Shown: positions 1 to 5,972, counted from the stretch's first letter. The stretch is DNA of 8,082 bases from an uncultured Actinomycetes bacterium (GCA_946481495.1 CAMLNW010000122.1:1-8082); one strand, 5' to 3'. Notes: generated by a model not told the origin, from the letters alone. Made by a program: numbers and translations.

Positions 1-2
1 AC

Positions 3-125
3 GGACGCCGACACGACTTCGACATCCGCATGAAAACCCCATGCACCAAGAAGCAGACCAAAGCCGCCAAGCGCCAGGCAAAGCGTGCAGCGGCCAAGGC
101 CCGAGCAGGGAGCAAGCGCGGGTAA
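3..125 (+). CDS. Possible C-terminal tail of a basic protein, cut by the left edge
   Basis: An open frame enters from the left edge and stops at TAA 123-125. It encodes about 40 residues, the last 25 of which are dominated by Lys, Arg and Ala (for example KKQTKAAKRQAKRAAKARAG). Such Ala/Lys/Arg runs are common as nucleic-acid-binding tails of actinobacterial proteins, but nothing identifies the protein. An internal ATG at 30-32 would alternatively give a 31-residue peptide. The stop lies three bases before the GTG of the TetR gene, which would fit a co-transcribed neighbour. The other forward frames here give either an early stop or an Arg/Gln-rich shadow of the TetR gene. Whether this is coding at all is uncertain. 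Confidence 0.3.
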   Translation, partial: GRRHDFDIRMKTPCTKKQTKAAKRQAKRAAAKARAGSKRG

Positions 126-128
126 CCC

Positions 129-818
129 GTGACTGCTGCCCAGGCCACCAAGATCTCGGCTGCGATGCCGCCGTCCGGTATCACGGGGAATCCCCCGCCC
201 GGTCGGCGGCGTGCGGACCAGATTCAGGGTGGGCATCACGGGCTGACGCGCGACGAGGTCGAAAACTCGCAGCGCGGGCGGATCGTCGGGGCGATGATCC
301 GGATGATCGGCAAGCGGCCGTTCCACGACGTCGGGGTGGCCGATCTGGTCACCGTCGCTGGGGTGTCGCGCAAGACCTTCTACCAGCAGTTCCACAACAA
401 GGAGGAGGTCTTCGCCGAGGCTTACGACCAGGCGCTCGGCGACCTGCTCGAGATGATGCGCGACGCCGCCGAGACCTCGCAGGGTAGGCGTGACCGGCTC
501 GCGGTGCGTGTCACCACTCTTCTCACTCTCCTCGCGCGCGACGAGGCAGTCGGGCGGGTCTGCTTCGTCGAGGTGGCCGCCGCTGGCCCGCTCGCGCTCG
601 AGCGCCGCCGCCACGGCACCGCCGCGCTCGCCAGTGCCCTGCTCGGCTTCGACGAGGGCGGCGACGTACCGATCACCGCCCTCGCCGCTGCCGGCGGCCT
701 CAGCGAGGTCATCCACCACGAGATCGTCGCCGGCCGCGGCGCCCGACTCGTCTCGCTCGCCCCTGACATGGTCGAGACCGTCCTCTCACCGATCTGGGCC
801 GAAGCCGGCTGGCAGTGA
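129..818 (+). CDS. TetR/AcrR-family transcriptional regulator
   Basis: This is a DNA-binding repressor of the TetR family, usually a dimer that leaves its operator on binding a small ligand. The predicted 229 residues have a disordered Pro/Arg-rich lead, then GHHGLTRDEV and QRGRIVGAM, the typical first helix. The helix-turn-helix spans about residues 68-90: VADLVTVAGVSRKTFYQQF, with recognition-helix residues K82, T83, F84 and Y85. The C-terminal ligand-binding domain is Ala/Leu-rich and not diagnostic. GTG 129 is given as the start; ATG 165 is an equally acceptable alternative that leaves the HTH intact, and neither has a clear Shine-Dalgarno sequence. The regulated gene is not obvious, because the next gene downstream is degraded and no divergent gene is visible. 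The family call is firm; the target and ligand are unknown. Confidence 0.92.
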   Translation: MTAAQATKISAAMPPSGITGNPPPGRRRADQIQGGHHGLTRDEVENSQRGRIVGAMIRMIGKRPFHDVGVADLVTVAGVSRKTFYQQFHNKEEVFAEAYDQALGDLLEMMRDAAETSQGRRDRLAVRVTTLLTLLARDEAVGRVCFVEVAAAGPLALERRRHGTAALASALLGFDEGGDVPITALAAAGGLSEVIHHEIVAGRGARLVSLAPDMVETVLSPIWAEAGWQ

Positions 819-860
819 TCGCTTCCTGTTGCGCTCGCGTCACTTCCCTGTGTCGGTAGC

Positions 861-1219
861 GACCTGGATCCGCTCGAGCGGCACTACGTCGCTCGTGCGG
901 TCGTCCTAGCCTCGCTAGTCGCGGCAGGCTTAGCGCTTTGGCTGGGTGTCGACGGCGAGTTTCACGACGGGCTTCCTGGTATCGCGCTCGGCTCTCCCTT
1001 TCTCCTCCACGCTGAGCGCGCCTTGGTGTTGATGGCGGCTCGGCTGCCAGCGAGGCGGCAGAGAGCTGGAATGCGGTGTACGACGAGATCGATCGTCTGA
1101 ACGCGACGTACAGAGGCCTGGCAAGGAATACGCGCGCCCGTCTGGATGACGTCGAGCACGAGCTTGGAGCCTTGAAGAGCGTTGGCGAGCGGGCTCGACA
1201 GAGAGCGGATATGCTATGA
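861..1219 (+). pseudogene. Degraded membrane / coiled-coil protein gene with apparent frameshift
   Basis: Two protein-like stretches lie end to end in different frames. The first (from about 861, in the TetR frame) reads DLDPLERHYVARAVVLASLV, then a membrane helix ending LALWLGV, then SPFLLHAERALVLMAARL. It becomes low-complexity after about 1047 and stops at 1098-1100. The second, in the frame one base back, is open from 1016 and turns protein-like near 1052. It reads SEAAESWNAVYDEIDRLNAT and ends as a charged helix, GERARQRADML, with TGA at 1217-1219. A single missing base near 1035-1050 would join them into a protein of about 120 residues. No ATG, GTG or TTG lies in frame between the TetR stop and the membrane helix, so the start also seems lost. 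The TGA overlaps the next gene's ATG. About 70% of codons end in G/C in both parts, which supports a single origin. An alternative is a short intact gene from GTG 1076 (47 residues), or a sequencing error. Confidence 0.5.
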
Positions 1220-1428
1220 CGAAGAGGGTGGTGGACTGGGAAGACATAGACGACCTCGACGAGTTGATTCGGAGGCTCGACGAGGATGAGCCAAGGCGAC
1301 GCGAGCGCATGGCGCGTGGCCGTGCTCACATTGACCAGGCATTGCGTTACCTCGGCTTCAGCGAGGAAGAGATTGCGAGCGTGCGCTCTGGACGAAAAGT
1401 CATTGCATCTCCCCGCCGTGCGGCGTAG
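1216..1428 (+). CDS. Small charged protein of unknown function (70 aa)
   Basis: This is an intact 70-residue frame from ATG 1216 to TAG 1426-1428. The family is not recognised. The first third is strongly acidic (DWEDIDDLDELIRRLDEDEP), followed by an Arg-rich stretch, a helix reading HIDQALRYLGFSEEEIASV, and a basic tail ending SPRRAA. No membrane segment or signal peptide is visible. The start overlaps the stop of the degraded upstream gene as ATGA, a typical arrangement for translational coupling, so the two probably formed one transcription unit. By hand count 48 of 70 codons end in G/C, clearly fewer than in the three genes downstream, and they include ATA. Small acidic proteins in overlapping pairs can be antitoxins, but no toxin fold is visible in the partner, so that role is not assigned. 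Confidence 0.6.
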   Translation: MTKRVVDWEDIDDLDELIRRLDEDEPRRRERMARGRAHIDQALRYLGFSEEEIASVRSGRKVIASPRRAA

Positions 1429-1460
1429 GTTGCGCCAAGGGCAAGGCAACGGCGAGAGAT

Positions 1461-1466
1461 GGGAGG
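1461..1466 (+). promoter_or_regulatory. Ribosome binding site that decides the start at 1471
   Basis: GGGAGG lies four bases before ATG 1471, whereas the upstream in-frame ATG at 1459 has only a weak purine run before it. The choice of 1471 also makes this protein begin MGLFKKAKDQ, matching MGMFKDMKDM at the start of the related protein at 2024. Confidence 0.55.
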
Positions 1467-1470
1467 CCCG

Positions 1471-1935
1471 ATGGGGCTCTTCAAGAAGGCGAAGGATCAG
1501 ATGGCACAGGCTCAGGATGCGATGAGCCAGGCGGCCGGGGCGCAGCAGATGGCCGACGACGCGATGGCGCAGGCGGGGATGGCCGGCCAGAGCGTGAACA
1601 TGGGCAACGCGGCCGGGATGGCGCAGCAGGGGATGGCCGACCGCGGCGCGCTCGAGCAGCAGGCGCACGAGCAGAACCGGATCCTCGGGATCGGGTCGCC
1701 GGGCGTGGCGACGATCAAGGGGCATGTCGACACCGGCGAGCAGGTGGCGGGCAACCCGGTCTGGATGCTCGAGGTCGAGATTGCGCCCGAGGGCGGCGCG
1801 CCCTACACGGTCCAGAAGCGCGAGATCATCTCCTCGGTCGCGATGAGCGGCTACGCCGACGGCACGACGATGCCGTGCCGGATCGACCCGGCGGACCCGA
1901 ACACGTTCGCGTTCGGCGAGAAGCCGTTCATGTAG
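1471..1935 (+). CDS. Met/Ala/Gln-rich helix plus beta-domain protein, first of a paralogous trio
   Basis: The gene encodes 154 residues of unknown function. Residues 1-60 form a Met/Ala/Gln-rich helical segment beginning MGLFKKAKDQMAQAQDAMSQ, with no signal peptide. From about residue 78 comes a beta-rich domain: GVATIKGHVDTGEQV, then VWMLEVEI, PYTVQKREI and RIDPADP (residues 137-143). In actinobacteria, small proteins with a DTG...PYT...VDP.DP domain are often found next to membrane or SHOCT-type segments; that resemblance is from memory and not tested. The same domain recurs in the next two genes at nearly the same residue position. The lead-in MGLFKK looks like an amphipathic membrane-binding start, which is inference. 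The gene is probably first in the 1471-2985 operon, with 88 bases to the next start. Confidence 0.85.
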   Translation: MGLFKKAKDQMAQAQDAMSQAAGAQQMADDAMAQAGMAGQSVNMGNAAGMAQQGMADRGALEQQAHEQNRILGIGSPGVATIKGHVDTGEQVAGNPVWMLEVEIAPEGGAPYTVQKREIISSVAMSGYADGTTMPCRIDPADPNTFAFGEKPFM

Positions 1936-1939
1936 CGCT

Positions 1940-1975
1940 CGGCGGAGAAGTCCCGCCGTCGGCGTAATTCCGCCG
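1940..1975 (+). other. Two adjacent small GC hairpins between paralogous genes
   Basis: CGGCGG (1940-1945) can pair with CCGCCG (1953-1958) across a 7-base loop. Immediately after, CGGCG (1960-1964) can pair with CGCCG (1971-1975) across the loop TAATTC. No T-run follows. They could be an mRNA processing or partial termination element within the trio, or just chance in GC-rich DNA. Confidence 0.25.
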
Positions 1976-2007
1976 GTTCCCGCCCGTTGGACGGTCACAA
2001 CCGCAAC

Positions 2008-2015
2008 GGAAGGAG
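2008..2015 (+). promoter_or_regulatory. Strong ribosome binding site for the gene at 2024
   Basis: GGAAGGAG sits eight bases before ATG 2024. It is one of the best Shine-Dalgarno matches in the window and suggests that the second gene of the trio is translated efficiently and independently of the first. Confidence 0.65.
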
Positions 2016-2023
2016 CAGTTCAG

Positions 2024-2470
2024 ATGGGGATGTTCAAGGACATGAAGGACATGGTCGGCGTCGTGCGCAGCGACGAGCTCAAGGAGCTCAAGAAGAAGGC
2101 GGACGCGCAGCCCAAGGTCTCGATGCTCGACGGCGTCAAGATGGCCAACCAGGCGATGGACCAGGCGCAGGAGATGCAGGCCGCGATGGCCTCGCAAGGC
2201 CTGAGCGCCAATCCGATGGCGAACATGGCCGCGATGTCGCAGGGCATCCAGGGCAGCGCCACCGTCAAGGGCACGACCGACACCGGCCAGAAGCTCGGCG
2301 ACGCGTCGGTCTACGACGTCGAGCTCGAGGTCCAGATCCCGAACGAGGCGCCCTACACCGTCGTCCACCGCCAGGCGATCGCGCTCGCGGCGCTGGGCAA
2401 CTGGCAGCCGGGCAAGCTTTGGCCGGTGCGCGTCGATCCGAGCGACCGCTCGAAAGTGATCATCGGCTGA
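2024..2470 (+). CDS. Helix plus beta-domain protein, second of a paralogous trio
   Basis: The product has 148 residues. It begins MGMFKDMKDMVGVVRSDELK, then has a charged and Met-rich helical stretch (MANQAMDQAQEMQAAMASQG) up to about residue 76. The beta-domain starts at residue 77 with GSATVKGTTDTGQKLG and continues with YDVELEVQI, PYTVVHRQAIALAAL and VRVDPSD at residues 135-141. It matches the upstream protein in the start (MG.FK), the overall layout, the DTG, the PYTV and the [VI]DP.D signature, so the two are almost certainly paralogues. No signal peptide or membrane helix is visible. TGA 2468-2470 shares its last base with the next ATG, so translation of the membrane protein downstream is probably coupled. 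The function is unknown; a peripheral partner of that membrane protein is a plausible inference. Confidence 0.87.
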   Translation: MGMFKDMKDMVGVVRSDELKELKKKADAQPKVSMLDGVKMANQAMDQAQEMQAAMASQGLSANPMANMAAMSQGIQGSATVKGTTDTGQKLGDASVYDVELEVQIPNEAPYTVVHRQAIALAALGNWQPGKLWPVRVDPSDRSKVIIG

Positions 2471-2985
2471 TGCGCTACATGGTCTACAGCGGCTATCTGA
2501 TGATCGTCGTCGGCCTCGTAATGGTCGTCGGCGGGACGATCGGCGGCATGGCCGGCGGACCAGCCGCGGCCGGCCTGCTGCTCGGCGTCGGCGGTGGCGG
2601 TCTCGGCTGCGCGGCGGGCGGCTGGTTCATGGTCTGGCTCGGCCGTGGCTGGGATACGCCACTCGACAGCGCGGCCGACCTCCACAAGTACGGCCGCCCG
2701 GCGAACGCCGAGGTGGTGTCGGTCGAGGGCGCCCAGCTCGATGCCGCCGGCACCCGCACCGCGAAGCTGTCGCTGCGCGTTAGCCCGACCAACGAGAGCG
2801 AGTACAAGACCACCCGCACAGTCGCGATTCCCGGCGGTCGCGTGCCGAACGTGGGCGAGACCGTGACCGTGAAGTTCGACCCGAACAGCCGCAAGGACTT
2901 CGTGCTGCTCGAGCAGAGCTTCGAGGTCAAGGACCACGTCACCCAGGCCGCCGACGCCTACTTCGGCGGCCTCCAGAAGAGCTAG
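2470..2985 (+). CDS. Two-helix membrane protein with the same beta-domain, third of the trio
   Basis: The 171-residue product has two N-terminal membrane helices. The first is at about residues 5-28 (YLMIVVGLVMVVGGTIGG); the second, very Gly-rich, is at about 32-60 and ends WFMVWLGRG. From residue 78 a beta-rich domain follows: ANAEVVSVEGAQLDAAG, then KLSLRVSP, YKTTRTVAI, VGETVTVKFDPNS (V134 to P138) and DFVLLEQ. The ordering of strands and the FDP motif parallel the VDP.D region of the two upstream proteins, and the domain begins at the same residue number, although the DTG is absent. The layout recalls DUF3592-type membrane proteins, a resemblance from memory. The start at ATG 2470 is fixed by the TGATG overlap with the preceding gene; the same frame is open back to 1987, but that stretch only shadows the upstream gene. 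With two helices, the domain faces the same side as the N-terminus. Confidence 0.85.
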   Translation: MRYMVYSGYLMIVVGLVMVVGGTIGGMAGGPAAAGLLLGVGGGGLGCAAGGWFMVWLGRGWDTPLDSAADLHKYGRPANAEVVSVEGAQLDAAGTRTAKLSLRVSPTNESEYKTTRTVAIPGGRVPNVGETVTVKFDPNSRKDFVLLEQSFEVKDHVTQAADAYFGGLQKS

Positions 2986-2991
2986 GCGAGA

Positions 2992-3031
2992 CGGCCGGGC
3001 GCCACGCGGACCCTGTCCGCGTGCCCGGCCG
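2992..3031 (+). terminator. Strong bulged hairpin closing the three-gene operon
   Basis: CGGCCGGGC (2992-3000) pairs with GCCCGGCCG (3023-3031), and inside it ACGCGGAC (3004-3011) pairs with GTCCGCGT (3015-3022). The loop is CCT and there is a three-base bulge at 3001-3003. All 17 base pairs are Watson-Crick. There is no T-run, which is common for terminators in high-GC actinobacteria. It starts seven bases after the stop of the third trio gene and ends 17 bases before ATG 3049, so it could instead act on the leader of the next gene. Confidence 0.6.
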
Positions 3032-3048
3032 GTAGCCTGCGCGGGAAC

Positions 3049-3351
3049 ATGGACCCAGCCGCACTGCGAAACCGCTTGCTCGTCGTCACCGGGATGTGGC
3101 GCGACGCCACCGACGAGCCGCTGCCGAAGCTGCCTGCGGGCGATCCGGTGGCCCAGATCGAGGCGTTCGAGCTGCAAGTCGTGGACCGAATGTTCGCCGA
3201 CGCGACTCCTGAGAGCGCAAGACGGGTAGCAGACAGGACATGGGATCTCGTGCACGACCGTTTGGACGACGATCCGGTCAAGCAGCGGGTAGTGGAGGGA
3301 CACGAGCAGCTGGCGAAGCTCTCCGCCGGGGGCCTGACGGCTCCGGAGTAA
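3049..3351 (+). CDS. Unknown 100-aa helical protein encoded just upstream of the sensor phosphatase/kinase gene
   Basis: The frame runs from ATG 3049 to TAA 3349-3351. I do not recognise the family. The protein looks soluble and mostly helical, beginning MDPAALRNRLLVVTGMWRDA, with AQIEAFELQVVDRMFADA and VADRTWDLVHDRL later and a short Gly/Pro-containing end. There is no membrane segment, Cys/His cluster or STAS-like serine motif, so it does not look like an anti-anti-sigma factor. No clear Shine-Dalgarno precedes the ATG, which follows the 2992-3031 hairpin closely. Its stop is only five bases before the GTG of the large signalling gene, and the latter's ribosome binding site lies inside this gene's last codons. 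The two are therefore probably co-expressed, and it may be a partner or regulator of that sensor (inference from context only). Confidence 0.7.
   Translation: MDPAALRNRLLVVTGMWRDATDEPLPKLPAGDPVAQIEAFELQVVDRMFADATPESARRVADRTWDLVHDRLDDDPVKQRVVEGHEQLAKLSAGGLTAPE
3345..3348 (+). promoter_or_regulatory. Ribosome binding site that decides the GTG start at 3357
   Basis: GGAG lies eight bases before GTG 3357 and overlaps the end of the preceding gene. The frame is open back to 3240, but that part overlaps the preceding gene and reads as Arg/Gly-rich shadow. The protein from GTG begins MADSPELFSRAL just before the first membrane helix. Confidence 0.6.
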
Positions 3352-3356
3352 CGCTC

Positions 3357-5918
3357 GTGGCGGATTCGCCCGAGCTCTTCAGCCGCGCCCTGATGGCGCG
3401 GTGGATGGCCTATCTCTTCACGGGGGGCGCTTTCGTCGGCTGCTTGACGCTCGCCTTCCCGCACGACCCGGGCGTCCAGGACGGCCCGCTCTACGCGCTC
3501 GCCGGGATGGCCGTCGCGATCGGCCTGTTCGTGCTCTGGAGGGCCGAGTCGATCCCGAGCTGGGGGATGCACGTCGCGCTCGCCGCCGGCAGCGTGATCC
3601 TCGCGGCCGGCAACTACTTCGTCGGGCCGAGCGGCCTCTACCTGATCATCTTCACCTGGACCGGCCTCTACGCCTTCTACTTCTACAAGCCGAAGGTGGC
3701 GCTAATCCACCTCGGCATCATCGGCCTGGCCTACTTCGTCGTGCTGGTGCTGCAGGACCCGCCGAGCCCGATCGTGCGCTGGGTGCTCGCGATCGGCACG
3801 CCCGGGATCGCCGGCCTGATGATCTCGACGCTGCTCGACCGCGTCCGCAACGAGGCCGCCCAGACCGCGCGCCAGGAGCAGGGGCTGCGTGAGAGCGAGG
3901 CGCGCACGCGGGCGATCGTCGACAGCGCGCCGGAGCCGTTCCTCGGCGTCGCCGAGGATGGGACCGTCGTCTCCTGGAATCCCGCGGCGGGGCGGGTGTT
4001 CGGCTGGACGGTGGAGGAAGCGCTCGGCCAGCCGATCCGCGACCTGATCATCGTTCCCGAGAACTACGACGACCATCTGCAGCGCCGCGAGGAGGAGTTC
4101 ACCCGCCCGGACGGTGAGACACGGCCGTCGAAGCGCGAGGTCGAGCTGCTGCGCAAGAGCGGCGAGCGCTTTCTCGCCGAGGTCACCTACTCGCGCGTGC
4201 GCGCGGGCGACCGGCCGATGCTCGCCTGCTTTATCCGCGACGTCAGCGACCGCGAGCAGCGTGAGCGCGAGCGGGCCGAGCTCTACCGCGAGCAGGCGGC
4301 GCGCGAGGAGGCCGAGCAGATGGCCGGGATCGTCCACGGCCTGCAGATGCTGCTCGACGTCGCGCTCGCCCACCAGCGGCTCGACGAGATGCTCGAGGCG
4401 CTGCTGCCGCGCGTCTGCGAGGTCGTCAACGCCGAGGCGGCAGCGGTGCTGCTGAGCGAGGAGGACGGCTCGCTGCTGCTGCGCGCCTCGATGTTCGGCC
4501 CGATCGGGAGCGACGACGAGCCGCTGCGGATCGAGCTCGGCCAGGGGATCGCGGGTCGCGTCGCACGCGATCGCCAGCCGCTGCTGGTCCAGGATCCCGA
4601 CCCGTCCGAGGTCGCCGACCCGGCGCTGCACGGCGTCCACTCGATCCTCGGCGTGCCGCTACTCGCCGGCGGTGAGGTCGCCGGGGTGCTGCAGGTCGGC
4701 GTTCCGTCGCCGCGCCGCTTCTCCGAGGACGACCTGATGCTGCTCGGTCTGGCGGCCGACCGTGTCGCGCTGGCGATCGACCACCTGCGCGTCTACGAGC
4801 GCGAGCACCGGATCGCCGAGACGCTCCAGCGCAGCCTGCTGCCGGAGCGGCTGCCGCGGCTGCCCGGGCTCGAGGTCGCGGCGCGCTACCAGCCGGCGGC
4901 GAGCGAGTCCGAGGTCGGCGGCGACTGGTACGACGTGATCGCGATGCCCGGCGGGAAGGTCGGCCTGGTGATGGGCGATGTCGCCGGCAAGGGGCTGGCG
5001 GCCGCGTCGATGGTCGGCCGGCTGCGCAGCGCAATGCGCGCCTACGCGCTCGAGGGCCACGCGCCGGCCGACGTCGTCGAGCGGCTCAACCAGCTCGTCT
5101 GGTCCGAAGTCGAGGACAGCCACATGACGACGATGGTCTACGTCGTGCTCGACCCGCTCGAAGGGCGCGTCACCTGGGTCAACGCCGGCCACCTGCCGCC
5201 GCTCGCGGTGACCAGCGACGGCATGGCGCGCTTCCTCGAGGGCTCCAGCTCGGTCCCGCTCGGCGTCATGTCCTATCCCGCCTACGAGGCCTCGGAGACC
5301 GAGATGCCGCTCGGCGGCACGGTGCTGCTCTACACCGACGGGCTCGTCGAGCGACCGGGCGAGCTGCTCGACGACGGACTCGACCGGCTGTCGGCCGCGG
5401 TCCGCGGCGAGCGCGTCGGACCGGAGGAGCTGTGCGATCACGTGCTCGAGCAGCTGGTGCCGTCGCTGGGCGTAGCCGACGACGTCGCGCTGCTCGCGCT
5501 CTGCAGCCCACGGCTGTCCGACAGTTTCCGGCTCGAGCTCGGCTCCGAACCCGGCGAGCTGGCCGCGCTGCGGGCGCTGCTGCGACGCTGGCTGCGCAAC
5601 GCCAACGGCGACGAGATCGAGATCGCCGAGATCCTGACGGCGGTCGGCGAGGCGGCGGCGAACGCGATCGAGCATGGGGGATCGATTGCCGGTGGGCCAC
5701 CGTTCGAGGTCACTGGCAGCCTCGATGGCGACGACGTCGAGATCGTCATCGCCGACTCGGGCGGCTGGCGCGAGGGCCGGCGCTCGGAGGGTGGCCGCGG
5801 GCTGATGCTGATGCGCTCGTTGATGGATACGGTCGAGGTCGATCCTGGGGCCGACGGGACTACCGTCACGATGCGGCGCCAGCTGGGCGTCGAGGCGCCC
5901 GCCGCAGGCCAGCTTTGA
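3357..5918 (+). CDS. Membrane PAS-GAF-SpoIIE phosphatase fused to an RsbW-type HATPase kinase
   Basis: The 853-residue protein is a membrane-bound partner-switching regulator. Six helices span about residues 15-160. A PAS domain follows at about 180-295 (RAIVDSAPEPFLGVAEDG, VVSWNPAAGRVFGW), then a GAF domain at about 322-478 (AEAAAVLLSEEDG, GQGIAGRVARDRQPLLVQDP). A SpoIIE/RsbU-type PP2C phosphatase occupies about 490-717. Its metal-site motifs are intact: GGDWYD (D523, D526), GDVAGKG (D541), NAGHLPPL (from N609), LYTDGLVE (D661) and ADDVALL (D708, D709). The C-terminal HATPase domain (about 722-845) has an N-box, EAAANAIEHG (E765, N769, H773), ADSGG (D800) and GGRGL (812-816), so ATP binding looks possible. 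In this family the phosphatase reactivates an anti-anti-sigma protein while the kinase phosphorylates it or binds a sigma factor. Mycobacterial Rv1364c is a comparable fusion but also has a STAS domain, which is absent here. The cognate STAS protein and sigma factor must lie outside the window. Confidence 0.93.
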   Translation: MADSPELFSRALMARWMAYLFTGGAFVGCLTLAFPHDPGVQDGPLYALAGMAVAIGLFVLWRAESIPSWGMHVALAAGSVILAAGNYFVGPSGLYLIIFTWTGLYAFYFYKPKVALIHLGIIGLAYFVVLVLQDPPSPIVRWVLAIGTPGIAGLMISTLLDRVRNEAAQTARQEQGLRESEARTRAIVDSAPEPFLGVAEDGTVVSWNPAAGRVFGWTVEEALGQPIRDLIIVPENYDDHLQRREEEFTRPDGETRPSKREVELLRKSGERFLAEVTYSRVRAGDRPMLACFIRDVSDREQRERERAELYREQAAREEAEQMAGIVHGLQMLLDVALAHQRLDEMLEALLPRVCEVVNAEAAAVLLSEEDGSLLLRASMFGPIGSDDEPLRIELGQGIAGRVARDRQPLLVQDPDPSEVADPALHGVHSILGVPLLAGGEVAGVLQVGVPSPRRFSEDDLMLLGLAADRVALAIDHLRVYEREHRIAETLQRSLLPERLPRLPGLEVAARYQPAASESEVGGDWYDVIAMPGGKVGLVMGDVAGKGLAAASMVGRLRSAMRAYALEGHAPADVVERLNQLVWSEVEDSHMTTMVYVVLDPLEGRVTWVNAGHLPPLAVTSDGMARFLEGSSSVPLGVMSYPAYEASETEMPLGGTVLLYTDGLVERPGELLDDGLDRLSAAVRGERVGPEELCDHVLEQLVPSLGVADDVALLALCSPRLSDSFRLELGSEPGELAALRALLRRWLRNANGDEIEIAEILTAVGEAAANAIEHGGSIAGGPPFEVTGSLDGDDVEIVIADSGGWREGRRSEGGRGLMLMRSLMDTVEVDPGADGTTVTMRRQLGVEAPAAGQL

Positions 5919-5937
5919 AACCAGCCGGGAACTCAGT

Positions 5938-5947
5938 TGGCCGGCCA
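5938..5947. other. Perfect 10-bp palindrome upstream of the monooxygenase gene
   Basis: TGGCCGGCCA lies in the 54-base gap between the kinase gene and the GTG at 5973. It might be a regulator half-site cluster or a weak hairpin, but short GC palindromes are frequent in DNA of this composition. Confidence 0.15.
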
Positions 5948-5972
5948 GCCAGTGTCCGGTAGGCTCCGAACG

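Noticed and set aside
1216..1428. Toxin-antitoxin pair with the upstream frame
   Set aside because: Overlap and small size fit, but the upstream partner is a membrane/coiled-coil remnant without a toxin fold and appears broken.
709..1998. 429-residue minus-strand open frame
   Set aside because: It is antisense to four + strand features, is Arg-rich and lacks recognisable domains. It does cover the broken-gene region, but the + strand reading there is more protein-like.
1987..2469. N-terminal extension of the third trio protein
   Set aside because: The frame is open, but the extension overlaps the second trio gene completely and reads as Arg/Gly/Asp-rich shadow. The TGATG junction gives a proper start at 2470.
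2353..3303. 316-residue minus-strand open frame
   Set aside because: It is a shadow of the third trio gene and the 100-residue gene; it has no motifs and crosses the 2992-3031 hairpin.
3240..3356. Upstream start for the sensor protein
   Set aside because: The extra 39 residues are Gly/Arg-rich shadow of the preceding gene, and a good ribosome binding site points to GTG 3357.
5937..5972. TTG start for the monooxygenase
   Set aside because: It would put 12 non-conserved residues before the normal short FMO N-terminus and lies inside a palindrome with no clear Shine-Dalgarno sequence.
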